NCBI GenBank assembly: GCA_019454045.1
Contig: SKCR01051198.1
Span: 1 to 64,000, forward strand
Source: Zanthoxylum bungeanum
Taxonomy: Eukaryota; Streptophyta; Magnoliopsida; Sapindales; Rutaceae
DNA: 64,000 nt
Reading direction: 5' to 3'
Shown: positions 33,407 to 44,734 of the stretch, piece by piece
Layout of the letters: each line of letters starts with the position of its first letter
Numbering within the stretch: the first letter of the stretch is position 1
The notes under the pieces: model-generated
What the model was told of the DNA's origin: nothing
The model's input: only the letters and a program-made list of their open reading frames with translations
Databases searched by the model: none
Made by a program: the position numbers and the translations under genes

Positions 33407-34250
33407 GTGTTCAGGAAGTCTAGATACCCTTTGTGACCTACAGAGTGTGTGTGTTGAAGATTCTTCATCTTCTTAAACCTCAGGTTCCTCTGTTAGTTCA
33501 TTGGTATCGGGTTGTACTTCATCAAGTTCAACATGTCTATGATCAACACCTTTAGACAGAAATTTTATGAAGCGAGCTACGAACACATTTCGATACTCGG
33601 TATTATAGAACACATATCCTTTTGTATTTGAAGGATATTAAGCAAACCTAAACTTCTGCCCTAGAGGCAAAAACTTATTCTGCTGAGCCATCCTGACGTA
33701 TGCAGGATAGCCCCAAATCTTAACATACCTAAGATTCGATTTCCTACATGTCCATATCTCATACGGAGTCATAGGAACAGCTTTAGAAGGAATCTTATTC
33801 AGGAGATGAGCGGTAGTTAAAAGAGCATAACCCCATAAGTAATATGGAAAATCTGTATAACTCAACATCGATCGGACCATATCCAATAATGTCTGATTTC
33901 TCCTCTCTGATACTCCTTTGTGTTGTGGAGTACCCGAAGAAGTATATTAAGCGAGAATCCTATTCTCCTTTAAATAATCAGAGAACTCTCCACTCATATA
34001 TTCACCGCCTGAATCAGATCGAAGACATTTAATATATTGACCAGTATGTTTTTCTACTTTGGAATTCTTTGAACTTTTCAAAAGTTTCTGATTTATGTTT
34101 CATCAGATAAACATAACCGTACCATGACAGATCATCAGTAAAGGTGATAAAGTATGAAAAACCACTGTGTGTAGTCTGACTAATAGGACCACATACATCA
34201 GAATGTACGAGTTCTAATAAGTCAGTGGCTCGGTGTCAAACACCCGAAAA
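33407..34250 (-). pseudogene. copia integrase core and linker, element D
   Basis: HSDVCGPISQT (first Asp), YFITFTDDLSWYGYVYLMKHKS, a frame change near 34060, then the second Asp in LRSDSGGEYMS. After a stop, SGTPQHKGVSERRNQTLLDMV keeps the catalytic Glu. DFPYYLWGYAL, PYEIWTCRKSNLRYVKIWGY and FLPLGQKF follow. The linker to RT (about 33410-33640) is Glu/Asp-rich with stops. Confidence 0.85.
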
Positions 34251-34460
34251 TGAGGCTTTGGTCATTTTACCCCGAATGCAAGATTCACAAGTTGGATAAG
34301 GTTCAATGGTGAGATCATGTATCAAATCATTCCTAACCAACTGGGATAGGTATTTCACGCCTATATGACCCAACCTAATGTGCCACAGTTCAGTATTAAT
34401 TATATCAGATTGTTTACGTTTATTAATTATAGTATTAAAGATATATTATGAGGTACGCAA
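34251..34460 (-). pseudogene. copia GAG-pre-integrase zinc region, element D
   Basis: ELWHIRLGHIGVKYLSQLV (His pair) followed by PTCESCIRGKMTKASFSG (Cys pair). This is the same HHCC unit as in A and C, with a stop directly after it. Confidence 0.82.
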
Positions 34461-34569
34461 TATGTAATGACCATGTTCATTTGGACAAAAAATGATCTGA
34501 ATATTATTTCTATCATATAAATACAAAGAACGATTCTTAATATTTACATTGTATCATTCAGTATCTAAT

Positions 34570-34810
34570 ACAAAAAGTGACATAATATTCTCCACATCCT
34601 AGTAAAAAATAGCAGTAATTCAACAAAAGTCTCACACCTGGCAAGGGAATCTCGCATATGCCTACTGCAACCGCATCTAAAGAGTCGCCACTCCCAAATC
34701 GCAACTACATCTCCCTAGATTTCAGTCGTCTACTTTCCGTCAGCACTTACAACGTATTGCAAATGTGAATAGGGCAAGCAGAATCTAAAATCCAATTAGA
34801 TGTCATAGCT
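34570..34810 (-). pseudogene. copia aspartic protease, element D
   Basis: Active-site segment WILDSACPIHIC: the catalytic Asp is kept but the Gly of the D-S-G triad is Ala. Downstream LRFGSGDSLDAVAVGICEI matches the flap side of copia proteases. There are two in-frame stops. Confidence 0.78.
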
Positions 34811-34889
34811 TCACAAGCTAATGAGATATTAATAATAAGAAAAGTAAAAGTACCTGATGTCGATGATCTTTCCCTCCTTATCTGTGTGA

Positions 34890-35682
34890 GGTAGTCTGGA
34901 CAGTTTCTTTTCCAATGCCCGACTTTCTGGCAGTGATGGCATTTGTCTTCAGAAGCTCTATTGGGTTTTGCTACCTTACCATGCGGAGGAACATTAAAAC
35001 CTTTCTTCTTCTTTCCATTTGTCTTCTTCCCATTAGACTTGAATTGGGAAGAAGCTGAAAGTGAAGTGGGTTTCGGAAGGCGAGTAATAACTCACTTCTT
35101 TAAATCTTCCTCCGCTGTGAGAAGCATTCTATGCAACTCATGGTAAGAGCAGTGAATCCCATTCATGTTGAAGTACATGACAAATTGGCGATACGACGCC
35201 GGGAGCGAACCAAGTATGACACTCCGTCCTAGAGTTTCATTGAGATGAAAGTCACTACGTCTCAATTGGTCGATCAAATGAAGCACATGTGGACTCACAG
35301 CCTGTCCCTCATCAAGTTTAGAATGGAACAGTTCCATTGCAACTCTATGAACCACGATTTGTTCCTAGTTCATGAACGATTCACAAAGTAGTGTCATCAT
35401 GCTATAAACATCATGCATGTCAAAGTTTTATTTCTTAAGCTCAGAAGAAAGAGAACTAAGTATGTATGATTTAACTGTTAAATCATCATTTTTCCATATG
35501 CGGAAAGTCTCAACTTCTTCAGGTGATGCATATGGAGATACAACAAGCGGTAATGGACCTTCCAATATGTATCCCAGCTTCTCGGATCCGAGGACGATCC
35601 TCAAATCCATATCCCAATCTGCAAAATTCTCATTGCCCTTAAGCTTATTCGTATCAAGTAAACTAGCAAAGGGGTTGGCCAT
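34890..35682 (-). pseudogene. copia gag, element D
   Basis: Starts MANPFASLLDTNKLKGNENF at 35682, chosen because it fits the MAN-start of element C and because the upstream codons read leader. ADWDMDLRIVLGSEKLGYILEG and a stop near 35427 follow. The second half (35355-35092) has MELFHSKLDEGQAVSPHVL, LGSLPASYRQFV and LLTAEEDLKK. A CCHC zinc knuckle (CHHCQKVGHWKRNC) is complete at about 34899-34942. This is the only intact knuckle in the window. Confidence 0.87.
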
Positions 35683-36259
35683 AGGTGCCGCAATCGCAAA
35701 TCTATCAAATAAATAGCGAATAAACAATTAGCAGATTATACAGTTTCATATCATATCATAAATCATTAAATAGATCATGGATTTTTAATCTAAAAATGTC
35801 CCTCCCACTATTTCATGCAAAATTGTGATCCCCAAAAAGAATACAAAATATACGATAATCAAATCATAACATAATAATGAAAGGTGGACCCCATGAATAT
35901 ATTTTAGCTTAAAGCTTTGGCACGTTCTCGCCTATGTATATTCATTAAGTAGACAACTCATTGTCGATCATTCACCAGTGACTCATGGGTTTTCGGTCCT
36001 GGTCGTTTCTCGCTGTGACAACTTTGGCACGTTCACAAGGAGGCGTACCAATGTTAAACTTGTCAATGATAAATTCAAAATACTTGCGTAACCCTGACAG
36101 CTTTGGAACGTTCAAGATTCCGCTTTCGCTTGAATTCACTTAATATCAAAATATATCCGGTATAGATAAATTCCTACCGGCTATATCCTCACAGCTTTGG
36201 CACGTTCTCGGATATAGTCGTATATTATTTACCCATAAGCGGTATTGACAAGATGGACC
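35683..36259 (-). mobile_element. Leader of element D with four copies of a short motif
   Basis: Non-coding. The plus-strand motif CTTTGGCACGTTC (or one-base variants) is at about 35915, 36022, 36101 and 36195. The leader is cut at 36260 by the B1 LTR. GGACC at 36255-36259 is the left target duplication candidate of B1. Confidence 0.7.
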
Positions 36260-38308
36260 TGTTGGACAGTTATGACCCATAGCGTCACAATTTGTACATA
36301 TCATGGTGTTGTTGTACAAATTAACTATGTGACAAAGGAAATTGCGCTCTTATCATTTGTAATTAGATTACTAAGATGTATAAATGATATGAGGTCCTTA
36401 TGATTAGTTCCTGGATTGAGATGATATGAGACAGTATCAATCCATGATGGTTTAATCATTAAATATCCCTAGTCGTAGTATTATCGAGATTGGACATCGA
36501 TAATGCGGAATAGACTAGTATTACACCTGTGCGCGTTGTGAGGGCATAACCGCATAGTTCTCATATATTTGGGTATAGGATACTCATGCAAGTGTAGTAG
36601 GAGGTTGTGTTTTACCGATGGTACGGAAAACAGCTTCGCTCTGGATAGACCCCTCGGAATTCCATTGGTAGTATGACTATGTGTCAAGGAAGTCCGAATC
36701 AGGGTAGGTGTATTTGGTCTTAACCTGAGACTTGCACCGCTAATACTTGCGACAATCAATATACTTTGGTTTTGGTCATCCAGGGCTTTAACAGGTTCTG
36801 TGTACGCCTCTTCTGGGTATATTGAGAATCGTAGTGTATTGGGTATGATGTCAAGATGGAAGTATCACACCAGTCATAGTGGAGATGATGATCACGTAGG
36901 ATACGGAACTGATTCTCTTATGTACTGCAGTCATCGGGATAAAATGACTAGGTCATGTTTATCCGATTATAGAGACTAGTTACCAGAGATCTGATATGTG
37001 CTTCGTACGGGGCAGACACAATTCCAGCCCCAGGCCTAGCATGTGACATCTGAAACTGGATCGAGATACGAAATACTACGTATACTACGCCTGATATAGA
37101 TCACATATTCCTGTAAGGATATTTTTGGAGAATTGGGTAGGCATGGCGCTTTGCTAGAAGCCAACATTGTCTTGTAAATCGGTAAAAATGTAGTACTAGG
37201 TACATACGTGTTCGTATAGTCCGACGACCGGATTTACTGTCAACATATCCGGGGATCTTATGGGTCGCTTCCCGAAGATTCACCGATGATGTATGACTCG
37301 CACTTTATTAATCTTGGATTAATTAATGATGAGAGAGAAAATTAATCTGGGATTAATTGCGGAGATATTTTATCTCGGATAAAATATTAATTAAAGAGAG
37401 AGAACGATTAATTTGGAATTAATCGATAAAATAATATATTCGATATATTATACGAAATTGGATTTCGACGCAGAATTGAAATTAGATTTTAATTCGGGCA
37501 AACGAGTTAATTTAGAATTAATTCGTTAGCGACGTGAATAGTAATTTTGCTAGGCATAATTATTTAATTACGACGCAACAGAAAATTCGTTAATTTGGAA
37601 TTAGCAAACCAGAGCCCGGGAGTGTTTGCGGGCGCACTCGCATTGTGAATTTAAGTGCAGCCTACAAGTCACATCAAGTGTCAAATCATTAGTCACGTCA
37701 AGTGTCAAATCACTTGTCACTTTGAGTGATGTGACAACTTGTCATTTGAGTGATTGATGGAAATAGTTGGTTGGCTTTAATGCCATTTACCAATTTTGAA
37801 TTTGGTAAATCAATCAATTGATTTTGGAAAATCAATATTGTGTATTAGATACACAAACCAATTAATTCATCACTCTCTCTCTTCAATACACACGGTTTTG
37901 AGCCATTTCCCTCATCTCTCTCACGGTCTTGGACAACATTTCTTCTTCTGTTTTTCTGCTACTGCCGTGAAAAATGAGAAGCAAAGTGAAGATTTTGTTG
38001 CAAAATCATGAGTGCTAGCACACAAAGGAGTCATCCTAAGGTGATAGGGAAACCAACTTGTGAGCTTGGAATCACCATTTGAGAAGATTGGAGCTTGGAG
38101 CATCAATGGAGCACACTTGGAGGTGATGACCGAAAATTTGGAGGCTAAATTTCTGCCCACTGCTGAGAGCTTCATCACCTTCGAGGAAAAGGTTTTTCAT
38201 CGTCGCATCGCTCAACCGATCATTATAAGTATTCCGCAAATTCCTTATTGTATTCGCACATGGTGTATTTGCTTAAATCGATCCCGGTTAGACTGTAGAA
38301 ACCCAAAA
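36260..38308 (+). repeat. 5' LTR of element B1
   Basis: 2049 bp, starting TGTTGGACAGTTATGACCC. The end, one base before the primer site, reads ACCCAAAA where relatives have CCAACA. The first ~1.3 kb matches the LTRs of A, B2 and the solo LTR. The last part is its own version. The palindrome array is at 37308-37620. Confidence 0.85.
37308..37620. repeat. Array of short palindromes with 3-nt spacers (LTR of B1)
   Basis: Examples with 3-nt spacers: ATTAATC/GATTAAT near 37311, AATTAATC/GATTAATT near 37340, ATTTTATC/GATAAAAT (37367-37385), CGATTAATT/AATTAATCG near 37405 and ATAATATAT/ATATATTAT near 37432. A less perfect pair with AAATTAGATTT in the middle lies near 37475. Confidence 0.82.
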
Positions 38309-38309
38309 A

Positions 38310-38322
38310 TGGTATCAGAGCG
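38310..38322 (+). other. Primer-binding site (initiator Met tRNA), element B1
   Basis: TGGTATCAGAGCG one base after the LTR, complementary to the Met-tRNA 3' end. Confidence 0.9.
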
Positions 38323-38374
38323 AAGTTGAGCATGAAACTTAAACTTAGGGTTAAAATTGGGTAAATTGAATTTG

Positions 38375-40967
38375 TGTGGGACACAGAAACTGGGCAACGC
38401 ATGCTGTTCCAGGCTCGTGACCCGGTTGGGAGTACGGAGTAGCCCGCGGGGGACTAAACCGGAGAATAATGGAGTCGCCACCCGGTGTGAACCCGGACAA
38501 AGATTTAAGGCCGCACTCACCCCTCGCAAGGGAAGACCTCAAACCATTGGGTTCGGAATGGTCTATTACTTATGCCACTTGTAATGATATGATTTGTACA
38601 ATAATTTAATCGAATCTAGCAACATACATTCCCAATGGTATTCTATTTCACATGCATAAATCAAAAGTTCATCCAAGTTCACATGGAACACATCTTCATA
38701 TTTGCATACAACCTATTTGCATACAATCTATGTCAAAATTTGCATACAACCTATTTGCATATAATCTATGTCTGAATTCATGCATAAAGATAAATTGACA
38801 TACGGAAAGCATACAATTTCACATTGGTAGGCACAGAAGCGCAAACAAATAACATTCATACAAGCATGTATATTAAGGAAAGACAATTAAGCGCATAATG
38901 GAAATAGATAACTAAAGAGGTAATTCAAATGCATAAGGTAAAAAGAGACAACTATATGCTAAAATAGACATGTCATGATGTGATGCAGAAAAGATATCTA
39001 GAATTAACACGAACACATGCGTGGGCCTTTTTCCAAGTGGTACGTGGAATTGTATGCCGAGTACAGATCATACTACCATCCATTCGGAATCGGCTATGAA
39101 ATTTATGTCCGGGTTTCCATCCTATATACCATGAGAGGCGACATGTTATTCATTTTATTCAAGGGCCACACCATACATCATTTTACAATTCATGCATTTT
39201 CTATTTATTCAAGGGCCACAACATGTTTCACTCCACAATAATCATGCAAACAAAACTCAATAAATAACAAAAATACAACTGAAAAATGGATGTGAAAGAA
39301 TACCCTCAGGTCTAACCTTTTTCATCGACTCTCGAACTCGCGTTTCACGGTGATCGGAAGGGTGAAAGCTCTGCAACCTTTCGGGTTCACTGGATTATGT
39401 TTTACCCCGCTGTTTCGCTACTCAAGCTACTATTTTTGTTCCGTTTCGCTGCTGTTTTACTGCTGATTTTCGGTCACTGTGTTTGGTAATTTAGGCTACT
39501 GTTTTGGGTGTTTTAGGGGGGCTGTTTGAGGTGGTTAATTAAGGGATAATGGGCTGCTGTTTTTTGAAGGGTTTAGGAAGCAGTTTTGTCACTGTTTTGG
39601 GGTTGATTTAGGGTGTTTTCTGGACTGTTTTCAGGATCAAATTTGCGGCAATCCTGGGCAGTAAATGAGGATAGTTTCATGTTTATTTGGGTGGCAATGT
39701 GAGGGAATATGAGGCTGATTTGTGCGTGACTTTAAGAGGATTTTGGGGCTGTTTCAGGGTAGATGGCGTGATGGGCAAAGGCGTTAGGGGCAGTTACTTA
39801 AGTGAAGGGCTAAGTGCGTGGCTATTATGAGTGGAGCTGCTTTGTGTTAAGGTGCGTGAAGGGCCATTTTAGTTGTGAAGTGAGGGTTTAACGTGAAGAA
39901 GGCTTGGAGCGAGGGCTGTTACGTGTGTTATGTGAGTTGAAGGTAGTGTGCATGTGGCTTATGTATGTGATTTGGCATGGAGTGCTATGTGTGAGAGTCG
40001 GTGCTGTGTGGTGTGAGGCTGATTTTGTGGGTGAAGGGGCTGACGCTGAGGGGTGATTTTGTTCGTGGCTTTACGGTTTCTTACAGAGAGGCCAGACGTG
40101 AGTGGTTTATGGGTGTTGTTGTGAGGCTTTTAGAGGATGATGGCGTGAATGTCTCCTTTGTGGCAGGTGTGGCTTGCGTATTTGAGCTGGTGAGTGGAGG
40201 CTATGGCCTGAAGTAGTTAGGGGGCAGTGTGAGTGTGCTATTGTGAAGGGCGTGAGGGCTGATGAAGGGTGAGGCGAGAGTGATTTGTGAAGGGTTTTTT
40301 TGTGATTTGTTTGGCCGAGAGAGAGTTAGGGTGAAGGCAGTGTGTGATTAGGGTTTATGGTTTATTGTTTTCTTGTTTGTGCCGTGCATCTCTTTTTCTT
40401 CTTCGGCTTTAGTTTGTGTTCTATTTTATAGTTGTTGATTAGGGTTTGCATGGATTTTTAACAAGGAAAGAAATCAATTAAAAAGGGATATATTTAATTT
40501 ATTTATAAAGGGAAATAATAATTATATTTTTGTTGGGGAATTATTTAAATTAGGTGAGTTATTTATTTAATTAGGAAGTGATATATTTAAATTAGGTGAG
40601 TGATTTATTTAATTTAGGAATTTAATGTAAATAGATTTTAATTTAATTTAATTTCAATTTAATTGGTTTTTTAATTTAAATTTGTGACATGTTTTAATTA
40701 TTTCTTGGATTGGGCTTGGATGAGATGGGCTTGGTGTATTTCTTAGTGATGTGTGGGCTAGGTGTGTGCCTTGCGAGGGTTTTTAGGCTAAAGATGCTTT
40801 AAAACGGAGGTCCAACGAGTGAGCCTGGAGCTAAACAAGCGAATAAAATTTAACGAAATACCGATTCCCTTCCGATAATTGTTACCCGCAACTTCCTCGA
40901 CTAAAGAGGTAGTGTCTCCAAATGAGACTCATCATAGGGACTCACATGCAAAAATGCAGTGCCTACA
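38375..40967 (-). repeat. 3' LTR of element F
   Basis: 2593 bp. On minus it starts TGTAGGCACTGC (at 40967) and ends TGTCCCACA (at 38375). TATA box TATAAAATAG at 40421-40430. Compared with the other LTR it is mostly the same, but a patch at about 39030-39190 shows 11 differences in ~170 bases. Confidence 0.9.
40421..40430 (-). promoter_or_regulatory. TATA box, F LTR
   Basis: TATAAAATAG on minus, about 540 bases into the LTR, with an identical partner at 46781-46790 in the other LTR. It supports the minus orientation of F. Confidence 0.6.
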
Positions 40968-40981
40968 GTCGCCCCCACTTT
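40968..40981 (-). other. Polypurine tract, element F
   Basis: Minus strand AAAGTGGGGGCGAC, next to the LTR start TGTAGGCAC. Confidence 0.75.
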
Positions 40982-41099
40982 GATGGGACTTGTGTAATGT
41001 GTAACAGTGAGAATCCTATCAAAGTTATGCCATGCATTTTCACTAACCTGGCTCACCAAATGTTGCTTAACTAACTTGTTATCCTGATATGCTTTGACC

Positions 41100-42075
41100 T
41101 TTGAGCTTTATTCCAGAACTGCGTTGAGAGAGAGCTTTATTCTCCTGGGCTTTATTCCCGAGCTGTTTTGCAAGTGGGCTTTATTCCTATAGGCTTTTCT
41201 CCTGAACCGTGTAAAGATAGGGCTTTATTCCTCTGGGCCTTGTTCCCCAACTACTTTGAAAGTGGGCTTTATTCCCCTAGGCTTTATTCCCGAGCTATGT
41301 TAAGATAGGACTTTTTTCCCTTGGGCCTTGTTCCCGAACTGTGTTAAGATAGAGCTTTATTCCCCTAGGCCTTGTTCTCGAACTGATTTGAAATGGGCTT
41401 TATTCCCCTAGGCTTTGTTCCCGAGCTATGTTAAGATAGAGCTTTATTCCCTTGGGCCTTATTCCCGAACTGTGTTAAGATAGAGCTTTATTCCCCTGGG
41501 CCTTGTTCCCGGACTGTGTTGAATATGAGCTTTATTCCCGACCTGTACTGAGAGAGAGCTTTATTCTCCTGGGCTGTATTCCCGAACTGTGTCAAGATAG
41601 GGCTTTATTCCCTTAGGCTTTGTTCCCGAAACTATATTAAGGTAGGATTTTATTCCCCTAGGCCTTCTTCTCGAACTGTGTTAAATGTGAGCTTTATTCC
41701 CGAACTTTACTGAGAGAGAGCTTTATTCTCCTAGGATGTATTCCCGAACTGTGTCAAGATAGGGCTTTATTCCCCTAGGCTTTGTTCCCGAACTATGTTA
41801 AAGTAGGGCTTTTTTCCCTTGGACCTTGTTCCCGAGCTGTGTTGAATGTGAGCTTTATTCCCGAACTGTACTCAGAGAGAGCTTTATTCTCCTGGGCTGT
41901 ATTCCTGAACTGTGTCAAGATAGGGCTTTATTCCCCTAGGCTTTGTTCCCGAACTATGTTAAGGTAGGGCTTTATTCCCCTGGGCTGTATTCCCGAACTG
42001 TGCTGAATGTGGGCTTTGTTCCTGAATTTCACTGAATGTGGGCTTTATTCCCGAATTGAGCTGACTGTAGGATTT
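41100..42075 (-). repeat. F internal array 1: ~44-bp units
   Basis: About twenty units built on GGGCTTTATTCCCC..GGC and TTGTTCCCGAACT (plus strand), usually 44-45 bp long, with shorter 29-30-bp variants. Short open frames through it are artefacts of the repeat length. Confidence 0.88.
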
Positions 42076-42309
42076 GTTCCTGAAACTGTTGTTGATGCTA
42101 ATGTGGGCCTCGCCCCCAGAGTGCCATACTCAAAACTCAAACTCAAACTCAAATGGGCCTCAACCCTGGGATTATTACCCGAATTCGATACTGTGCTTTT
42201 CACCGTTTCTGATTAGCTTGGTCTTTGCCGCTTTCTCTTTTCTTCTTCAAAATCTGCGAATACAAAACAAACACAAAATGAATGCCAAAATATGTTACGT
42301 GTATGCATG

Positions 42310-42535
42310 CATGCATGAGTGTGCTCCATTTTGGAGCGCCATTTTCGGCATCTGTTGTGTGTGCTCCATTTTGGAGCGCCATTTTCGGCCTCTGTTATGG
42401 TAGCGGTCCATTTCTGAACCGTGTTGTCCGAGAATATGGCTCATTTTTGAGCCGTTACTTGATGAGGTGGTCTTTGCCGCTACAATCATGCGAATACAAA
42501 ACAAAAACTTTATGTATATGATATGTATGCATGTA
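42310..42535. repeat. F internal: duplicated hairpin block and spacer
   Basis: A 41-bp block containing GCTCCATTTTGGAGC (6-bp arms, 3-nt spacer) and CGCCATTTTCGGC occurs twice (about 42321 and 42362). A third degenerate form (GGTCCATTTCTGAACC) lies at 42403. ATATGTTACGTGTATGCATG-type text at 42290 recurs in part at 42520 and 43680. Confidence 0.75.
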
Positions 42536-42539
42536 TGTA

Positions 42540-43560
42540 TGGATGCATGATGCTGATGTGGGCTTCGCCCCCCAAACCGATACTGATGTGGGCCTCGCCC
42601 CTAAACTGACACTGATGTGGGCCTCGCCCCCAAACTGATACTGATATGGGCCTCACCCCCAAACTGATCCGGATGTGGGCCTCGCCCCTAAACTGATATT
42701 GATGTGGGTCTCGACCCTCGGGACTCATCCCCAAACTGATACTGATGTGGGCCTCGACCTTGGGAATCATCCCCAAACTGATACTAATGTAGGCCTCGGC
42801 CTTGGGACTCATCCCCAAACTTATGCTGATGTGGGCCTCAGCCCTAACTGATACTGAAATGGGCCTCGCCCCCAGACTGATACTGATATGGGCCTCGCCC
42901 CAAGCTGATACTGATGTGGGCCTCACCCCCAACTGATACTGATATGGGCCTCGACCCTCGGGACTCATCCCCAAACTGATACTGATGTGGGCCTCGGCCC
43001 AAGGACTCATCCCCAAACTGATACTAATGTAGGCCTCGGTCCTGGGACTCATCCCCAAACTATTGCTGATGTGGGCCTCGGCCCTAACTGATACTGACAT
43101 GGGCCTCGCCCCCAGACTGATACTGATATGGGCCTCGCCCCTAAGCTGATATTTATGTGGGCCTCACCCCCAACTGATACTGATATGGGCCTCTCCCCCA
43201 GACTGATACTGATATGGGCTTCGCCCCAACTAATACTGATGTGGGCCTCGCCCCCGACTGATACTGATATGGGCCTCGCCCCCAGCTGATACTGATGTAG
43301 GCCTCACCCCCAACTGATACTGATATGGGCCTCGCCCTTAGACTAATACTGCTGATATGGGCCTCGCCCTTAGACTGATACTGCTGATATGGGCCTCGTC
43401 CCCAGACTGATACTAATGTGGGCCTCACCCTCAATTGATACTAATATGGGCCTCGCCCCCAAACTGATACTGCTGATATGGGCCTCGCCCCTATACTGAT
43501 ACTGATATGGGCCTTGCCCCCAGACTGATACTGATATGGGCCTCGCCCCTGTGATTCATT
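42540..43560 (-). repeat. F internal array 2: 29-46-bp units with ~240-bp higher order
   Basis: Some thirty units of GATACTGATGTGGGCCTCGC followed by CCCCAAACT (29-31 bp), mixed with longer forms holding GGGACTCATCCCCAA. A block of long and short units at about 42697-42936 is repeated at about 42937-43180, so there is a higher-order period near 240 bp. The minus strand stays open for up to 196 codons only because the units keep frame. Confidence 0.88.
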
Positions 43561-43899
43561 CCTAAAGACTGCTGACATTGTACTATTGCTGCTTCTGGTT
43601 GGCTTGCATTTGACGCTTTCTCTTTTTCTCCTTTGAAACCTGTTATTACAAAATAGAACAAACAAAAAAGGATGCAAATATGTTACGTGTATGCATACAT
43701 GCATGATTGAGTTTCATATCCCGTTGGGCTAGGTCTTCTGCCGGTACTCTTGGTGTCTGCTCGGTCTTTTGACAAGTCTGCCCTCTTCCCTAACCAACGG
43801 GTATCTTTGATGGCTTTCAAGACAAAAGGGGGTTAACATGGTGCATGTATGCATGAGGTGCATGTGATACAAGAAATATATCAACTCATTAAAATTTTC

Positions 43900-44185
43900 A
43901 CACAAATCGGCCCCTCATCATTTTAGAAGCTTTTGGGCTAACTGTCATAGGAGTGAACTCGTCCCAGTTTAAATGGCCCAACAAGTTCACATCTCATGGC
44001 AAGAAGTCCAACCGTATCCAAATGATAATGTTCCTAAACACAAACATATAATGGCCCATTGGCGTTTTAGAAGCTTTTGGCCCAATCATCATAAGATATG
44101 TTCTTGTCCCAGTTTAAATGGCCCAACAAGCCCATACCTCATGACAAAAGATCCGAATGGATCCAAACGACCATGTTCCCAAACA
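43900..44185 (-). repeat. F internal: two ~140-bp direct copies
   Basis: Each copy has TTTTAGAAGCTTTTGG, then CCCAGTTTAAATGGCCCAAC and an AACGACCATGTTCC-like end, at about 43920 and 44062. Confidence 0.75.
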
Positions 44186-44713
44186 AAATTACAAGTAAAT
44201 AATTCTTATTAGTTCTATGACTAAGGTTCACATGCGGGTTTACGGGGGTGTGGACAAAGGCTCTCGCTGACGAAGGATTACCCACAACTAGGTCTCCCCA
44301 CTCAATGGTCTGAGCGACTAAGTGAGCGCACCTTTTTTATACACTAAGGTACGTGCCAACGAGCTATGGTGTGTGACTGACTGTCAAATGGATTTCCCGT
44401 TGTAGATTCCCCAGAGGGAGGGTGGAGCGAGGCTCTCTTAAGTACCCAAGCCTCTTAGGCTCTTATCGCTTGGTGTCAGGAATAAACAACGAGTCCCCCA
44501 AATTAGTCCATCACAGTAGGCTACGAATAGATGATTATCTAAGTGCCTTCACAGCTTTTCCTTATAGAAAGGTAGTGAGTGAAGGAAGACACCAAACCAT
44601 TGCCTAGCCTTAAAAGTGCCTTTGATTAAACCCCTTTCAACCCACTATAGGAACAGTTAACTTAAAGCACAAATCATAATATTACAAGACATTATTTCGG
44701 GGCCGATTCTCTA
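44186..44713 (-). mobile_element. F leader next to the primer site
   Basis: About 530 bases of single-copy, non-coding sequence on the 5' side of F (minus). Nothing recognisable as a gene. Confidence 0.55.
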
Positions 44714-44731
44714 TCCCCAGTGGAGTCGCCA
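44714..44731 (-). other. Primer-binding site, element F
   Basis: Minus strand TGGCGACTCCACTGGGGA, three bases after the LTR end. This is the primer-site text I know from Ogre/Tat-type gypsy elements. Confidence 0.8.
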
Positions 44732-44734
44732 GAC

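Larger units (their letters stand above)
29427..36259 (-). mobile_element. Ty1/copia element D (3' LTR to leader, truncated)
   Basis: Minus-strand order: leader (36259-35683), gag, protease, integrase, RT, RNase H, polypurine tract, 3' LTR (31829-29427). The 5' LTR and primer site are not seen, because B1 is inserted into the leader at 36260. Several frameshifts and stops make it non-functional. E (60170-64000) is a relative: its LTR and RNase H are clearly alike. Confidence 0.88.

Noticed and set aside
38245..38584. Overlapping frames across the F LTR end (repeated at 44692-44944)
   Set aside because: The same frames recur in the second LTR and cross element boundaries, so they are LTR text rather than genes.
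40001..40216. 71-codon plus-strand frame in an F LTR
   Set aside because: It lies in the LTR on the strand opposite to the element, and the other LTR has an altered version. No family resemblance.
39401..40320. G/T-rich stretch of the F LTR considered as a host gene fragment
   Set aside because: The same sequence is in the other LTR at the same position. It is part of the element.
42540..43560. Regular short repeats considered as a CRISPR array
   Set aside because: Units are contiguous with no unique spacers, and the setting is a plant retrotransposon.
42510..43704. Long minus-strand open frames of repetitive protein (up to 196 codons)
   Set aside because: They run through the 29-46-bp DNA array of element F. 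The frame is open because the unit sequence lacks stops; no independent start signal or domain is present.
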